Shown here piece by piece: positions 61,291 to 64,000 of a DNA stretch of 64,000 nt. The DNA is taken from contig NZ_CP026003.1 in assembly GCF_003086795.1 (NCBI RefSeq), positions 286,455 through 350,454 of the forward strand, given 5' to 3'. A program made the translations under genes and the position numbers. The notes under the pieces were generated by a model. That model worked only from the letters and a program-made list of their open reading frames with translations. It did no database searches and was not told the DNA's origin. Origin of the DNA: Stenotrophomonas sp. SAU14A_NAIMI4_5 (GTDB lineage: Bacteria; Pseudomonadota; Gammaproteobacteria; Xanthomonadales; Xanthomonadaceae). Within the stretch, counting starts at the first letter, position 1. Each line of letters starts with the position of its first letter.

Positions 61291-62736
61291 TCAGTACTTG
61301 ATGCAGGCGAGCAGGGCGACGTTCTTCGGTCGGGTCTCGTTGCCGCCGGTGACGCCCGTGGTGAAGTCGTGCGCGTGCCGGCCATCGGTGGAGGTCTGCC
61401 AGGCGTAGTTGTCGTAGTCGACGCCGCCGCTGGAGCCTGCGTTGCGGTTGCCGGGGCGATGAGGACTCATGCCGTAGGGCGCGGCAGCGGTGTGCTTGTT
61501 GCCTTCGCCGAAGGAGGAATCGTGTTCGTGATCCCCGGCCTCGCTGGTGCGGCCGCTGTGGGCATGGGCAGCGAGCTGGTCGCCCTGGTTGCTGCCCAGC
61601 GATCGGCCTGCATCGTTGCCGCGTCCGTCATCCCAGAAGCGGGGGAACAGGCCGCGCAGATCCGGCAGGAAGAAGCTTCCAGCGGACGGGGACTGGCCAG
61701 CCGGCGTGTACAGGTCACCGACCGCTGCGTAAAGGGCAGGGTAGGCGTCCTTGGCCACCTGGGCGCCATTGGCCTTGAGCCAGCCCGTGGGCGCGTTACT
61801 GCCGGCGAACGTGCCGATCATGCCGGCAGGTGCCATCTGCCGGGTTTCCTCGGCGCTGACGACGCCAAGGTTCCTGCGAGCCTCCACCTTGTTGGGGACG
61901 TCGGCCAGATTGGCGCTTCGTTCCAACGGATTGCCGATGTTGCCTGCCGGCTCATTCTGAGCGGCAATCAGGCGGGCACCGGGGTATGGCTGGCCCAGCA
62001 TCAGCTTGGTGGGATCATCCGCGTCGGGCAGCCACTCATCGATGGCCGCACCGCGCGAGATTCGTTCACCATTGATGTAGATGGCAAGTCCCACCGTGGT
62101 CGTTACGGCCAGGATGACGGCGCGCTGCCCCTCGGCAAGTGACTGGCGCTCTTCAATCGTGCTGACCAGAACGTTGACCTCGCCCAGATCACCCCAACCG
62201 ATGTCACCGTCCTGGTTGCTCAGTTTTCTCGCCACCTGGCCAGTGGTGCCGCCGGGAAGGACCGTGGCGGAGTTGGTCACGCTCATAACCCACTTACGAG
62301 AGGCAACGACCGAGTTGGGATCGAGAATGATCTTTACGTCGCCAGCGTTGCCGACGGCGAAGGCCAGTGTGTAGATGCCGTCGCCTACAGCGCCTTCTTC
62401 CGGCTTTGGAATGTAGTTGTCCGGGGTGTTGCCCACCACGAACATTTCACCGTCACCGTCGAAGGCGCAGATCTCGCGGATCACGAATCCGCCTGCCGAT
62501 GCTGGGATGATGGCCTCGGCGTAGTACATCAAGGGGTTCTCGGGATCGGCGTACACACGATTGATCGGGCATCGATAGCACTCCCGAACCAAGCCGGTCG
62601 CGCCTTCGCTCGGCTCCACCGGGTTTCCGTTGCCATCGCCGAACGCGATCTGCGACAGCTCAAGGGAGCCTCCTCTGCGCAGGGCGTTGAGCTTGATGAG
62701 GCCTGCGAGGGTATGAATGGTGCGGAACTTCTGCAT
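61291..62736 (-). CDS. Tail fibre with collar domain
   Basis: A 481-residue protein starting MQKFRTIHTLAGLIKLNALR. The N-terminal 150 residues (GGFVIREICAFDGDGEMFVV, then NTPDNYIPK) match P2-like tail-collar attachment domains. The C-terminal part is a collar-type receptor domain: MIGTFAGSNAPTGWLKANGA, SAGSFFLPDLRGLFPRFWDD, GDQLAAHAHSG. It should contact the host surface receptor. Confidence 0.87.
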   Translation of the reverse strand: MQKFRTIHTLAGLIKLNALRRGGSLELSQIAFGDGNGNPVEPSEGATGLVRECYRCPINRVYADPENPLMYYAEAIIPASAGGFVIREICAFDGDGEMFVVGNTPDNYIPKPEEGAVGDGIYTLAFAVGNAGDVKIILDPNSVVASRKWVMSVTNSATVLPGGTTGQVARKLSNQDGDIGWGDLGEVNVLVSTIEERQSLAEGQRAVILAVTTTVGLAIYINGERISRGAAIDEWLPDADDPTKLMLGQPYPGARLIAAQNEPAGNIGNPLERSANLADVPNKVEARRNLGVVSAEETRQMAPAGMIGTFAGSNAPTGWLKANGAQVAKDAYPALYAAVGDLYTPAGQSPSAGSFFLPDLRGLFPRFWDDGRGNDAGRSLGSNQGDQLAAHAHSGRTSEAGDHEHDSSFGEGNKHTAAAPYGMSPHRPGNRNAGSSGGVDYDNYAWQTSTDGRHAHDFTTGVTGGNETRPKNVALLACIKY

Positions 62737-62743
62737 GTTGGCC

Positions 62744-64000
62744 TCAGATCGTGAAGTCGAGCAGCTGGATGGTTTCGCCAGCGATAAGCGGCGCGCCAAC
62801 ATCGAGGGACGGGTGGAAGAGGTCTTCCTTGTTGATCGCGGGGAACGTGCCACCGTTCTCGATGGCCTGGTAGTGGAGGGGATCGTCGGCGCTGCCAAAG
62901 GCGTGCTGCAGGTCGAGGAAAGCCCAGTCGCGTTCACCCGCAACCTTTGCTGCGAGGCGCGCCATGTCCTTCATCGCGAACACGTTGGCGCGGGCGTTCT
63001 CCGGCTCCACGATGAATCCGATGTCGCAGGCCGGCAGCGCCGACAGAACCGCGTCGGCAACTATCTCAAGATTGGTCCCGAAGGCCGGGCCTGCCACCGA
63101 ACCCTGATCGTTGGTGCCGTGCATGATCATCATGGTGTTGATGCCCAGCGATGCGATGGCCTCTTTCCAACGGCCCTTGTTGACCTGGTCCTTGACCCGA
63201 GAGATGCCACCGCCGCCGACCGCGAGCTTGATGAACATTGCGCCTGGCCTGCCGGTGTCCAGGAAGAACGAGGACAGCGCACAGCGGCCAGACACCACGC
63301 GGACGCGGAGGGTCGCACCTGCCGCCGGGGCTGCCGCCAGGTCGGACCAGTAGCACGAGCCGACCGCCGCACCCTGTACGGGCAGGGTGTTCCAGTTCAC
63401 CCCGTCGTAGGTGTACTCGCACACGCCATCGGCCGTGGCTTCCCAATAGAGCCGGACGACGGTGGTCGACTCGGGGATCGCAAGCTCAACGAAAGCACCG
63501 GGAGCCGAGCTTTCACAGATGGCGAAGTCCGGCGTTGAGTGGTAGCCGTAGTCAGGGCTGGACCATGCGCCATGCCAGACAGGCTTGAAGCGCTCGCGCT
63601 GCACATGGCCGTTGATGCTGCTCGGCTGGTAGCCACCCTTTACAAAGGTTCCGCCGCCGGCGGCGAAGCCCAGGGAGACCAACCCAGCAGCGGCAAAGCC
63701 CTGCGTGTCGAAGAGGTGCTCGGCCACCGCCTGCTGGCCGCGCAAGCCATTCTGGCCCCATGAGGTTGAAATTACGCCGTAGCGGTTCTGGATGCTCTCG
63801 GCAACGCCGCTGCGCTTTGCCGCAGTCAGGCGCGTGCGGCGGTACCGATACTGGCGGAGCGAAGATGAGTTGAAGCAACGCACGGGGTTGCCGTATTGAT
63901 CGATGCAACGATCAAGGCGGTCGCCGAGCGAAGACCGGCGGCCCCGCGCGGCGCGAACCTCAGCTGCGGACTTGGACTGCAGCACCTCGGTATCAACCGC
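62744..64000 (-). CDS. SGNH-hydrolase-like tail protein, 5' end outside the window
   Basis: The frame is open to the right edge, so the N-terminus is missing. The last third carries SGNH block III as MIMHGTNDQGS and block V as NKEDLFHPSLDVGA. A beta-sandwich-like segment precedes it (TTVVRLYWEATADGVCEYTY). The nucleophile block GDS is not seen in the visible part. The protein may de-esterify host surface polysaccharide during adsorption; this is inferred from its place before the fibre gene. Confidence 0.68.
   Translation of the reverse strand, partial: AVDTEVLQSKSAAEVRAARGRRSSLGDRLDRCIDQYGNPVRCFNSSSLRQYRYRRTRLTAAKRSGVAESIQNRYGVISTSWGQNGLRGQQAVAEHLFDTQGFAAAGLVSLGFAAGGGTFVKGGYQPSSINGHVQRERFKPVWHGAWSSPDYGYHSTPDFAICESSAPGAFVELAIPESTTVVRLYWEATADGVCEYTYDGVNWNTLPVQGAAVGSCYWSDLAAAPAAGATLRVRVVSGRCALSSFFLDTGRPGAMFIKLAVGGGGISRVKDQVNKGRWKEAIASLGINTMMIMHGTNDQGSVAGPAFGTNLEIVADAVLSALPACDIGFIVEPENARANVFAMKDMARLAAKVAGERDWAFLDLQHAFGSADDPLHYQAIENGGTFPAINKEDLFHPSLDVGAPLIAGETIQLLDFTI

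Larger units (their letters stand above)
43775..64000. mobile_element. P2-like prophage inserted in dusA (left part; continues beyond the window)
   Basis: All genes from 43888 to the edge are phage-type. They include a PrtN-like activator, C5 methyltransferase, primase/helicase, Ogr-like protein, repressor and P2-type tail genes D, U, T, E, FII, FI, W and V, nearly all leftward except the repressor and one neighbour. No integrase, capsid, terminase or lysis gene is in the window. The visible reading frames look intact, so the prophage is not obviously decayed. Confidence 0.92.

Noticed and set aside
1..64000. tRNA, rRNA or CRISPR-Cas genes
   Set aside because: None could be recognised by eye; a tRNAscan or Infernal run would be needed to exclude them fully.

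Overview
The window is about 64 kb of high-GC gammaproteobacterial chromosome. It is best read as a Stenotrophomonas (S. maltophilia complex) genome. The gene families are typical Xanthomonadaceae, and many intergenic gaps carry short palindromes starting with GTAG (SMAG-type REP repeats). From about 43.77 kb to the right edge lies part of a P2-like prophage integrated into dusA.

Chromosomal part (1-43.77 kb). A SagB-type dehydrogenase fragment is followed by the leucine/isovalerate (liu) operon on the minus strand with a divergent TetR regulator. Next come a membrane-anchored cytochrome c, an exported nuclease, a DMT transporter, a hydrolase-zapE pair, a DUF2884 protein, and nrdA-nrdB with candidate NrdR boxes upstream. 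After these are a LysE exporter, a thioesterase, a Sir2 deacetylase gene broken by one in-frame TAA, an old yellow enzyme, a LysR regulator, a redoxin-like exported protein and purU. A minus-strand NAD/queuosine block follows: nadM-Nudix, nadV, a cobalamin riboswitch, a 31-codon leader ORF, queH and pncA. Then come a flavoprotein oxidase, a patatin-like lipase, repeat arrays, and an ScfR-type regulator facing a complete valine-degradation operon (mmsA, isobutyryl-CoA dehydrogenase, enoyl-CoA hydratase, 3-hydroxyisobutyryl-CoA hydrolase, mmsB). Ohr, a CDF transporter, a SulP transporter, an LprI-like protein and a HigBA-like toxin-antitoxin pair complete this part.

Prophage part (43.77 kb to the edge, continuing beyond it). 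The dusA 5' fragment stops just after the phage junction. A bidirectional terminator follows, then a minus-strand chain of tightly overlapping early genes: a PrtN-like activator, a zinc-ribbon-like protein, a cytosine-C5 methyltransferase, small proteins, a P-loop protein and an 897-residue primase/helicase headed by a His-rich leader peptide. Further right are more small genes, an Ogr/Delta-like zinc-finger activator and a BcepMu gp16-like protein. The plus-strand repressor lies across an operator region. Late tail genes (D, U, T, E/E' with a slippery frameshift site, FII, FI, W, V, fibre, SGNH-like protein) run leftward to the right edge. Capsid, lysis and integrase genes are not in the window.

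The most notable signal is the cobalamin aptamer directly upstream of queH, the B12-independent epoxyqueuosine reductase. The apparent ribosome-binding site lies in a downstream hairpin and belongs to a small ORF that overlaps queH as ATGA. Also notable are a 92-bp hairpin element in two near-identical copies, six copies of a GGGGTC-ended hairpin whose inner stems covary, and a thrice-repeated leader module in the prophage.
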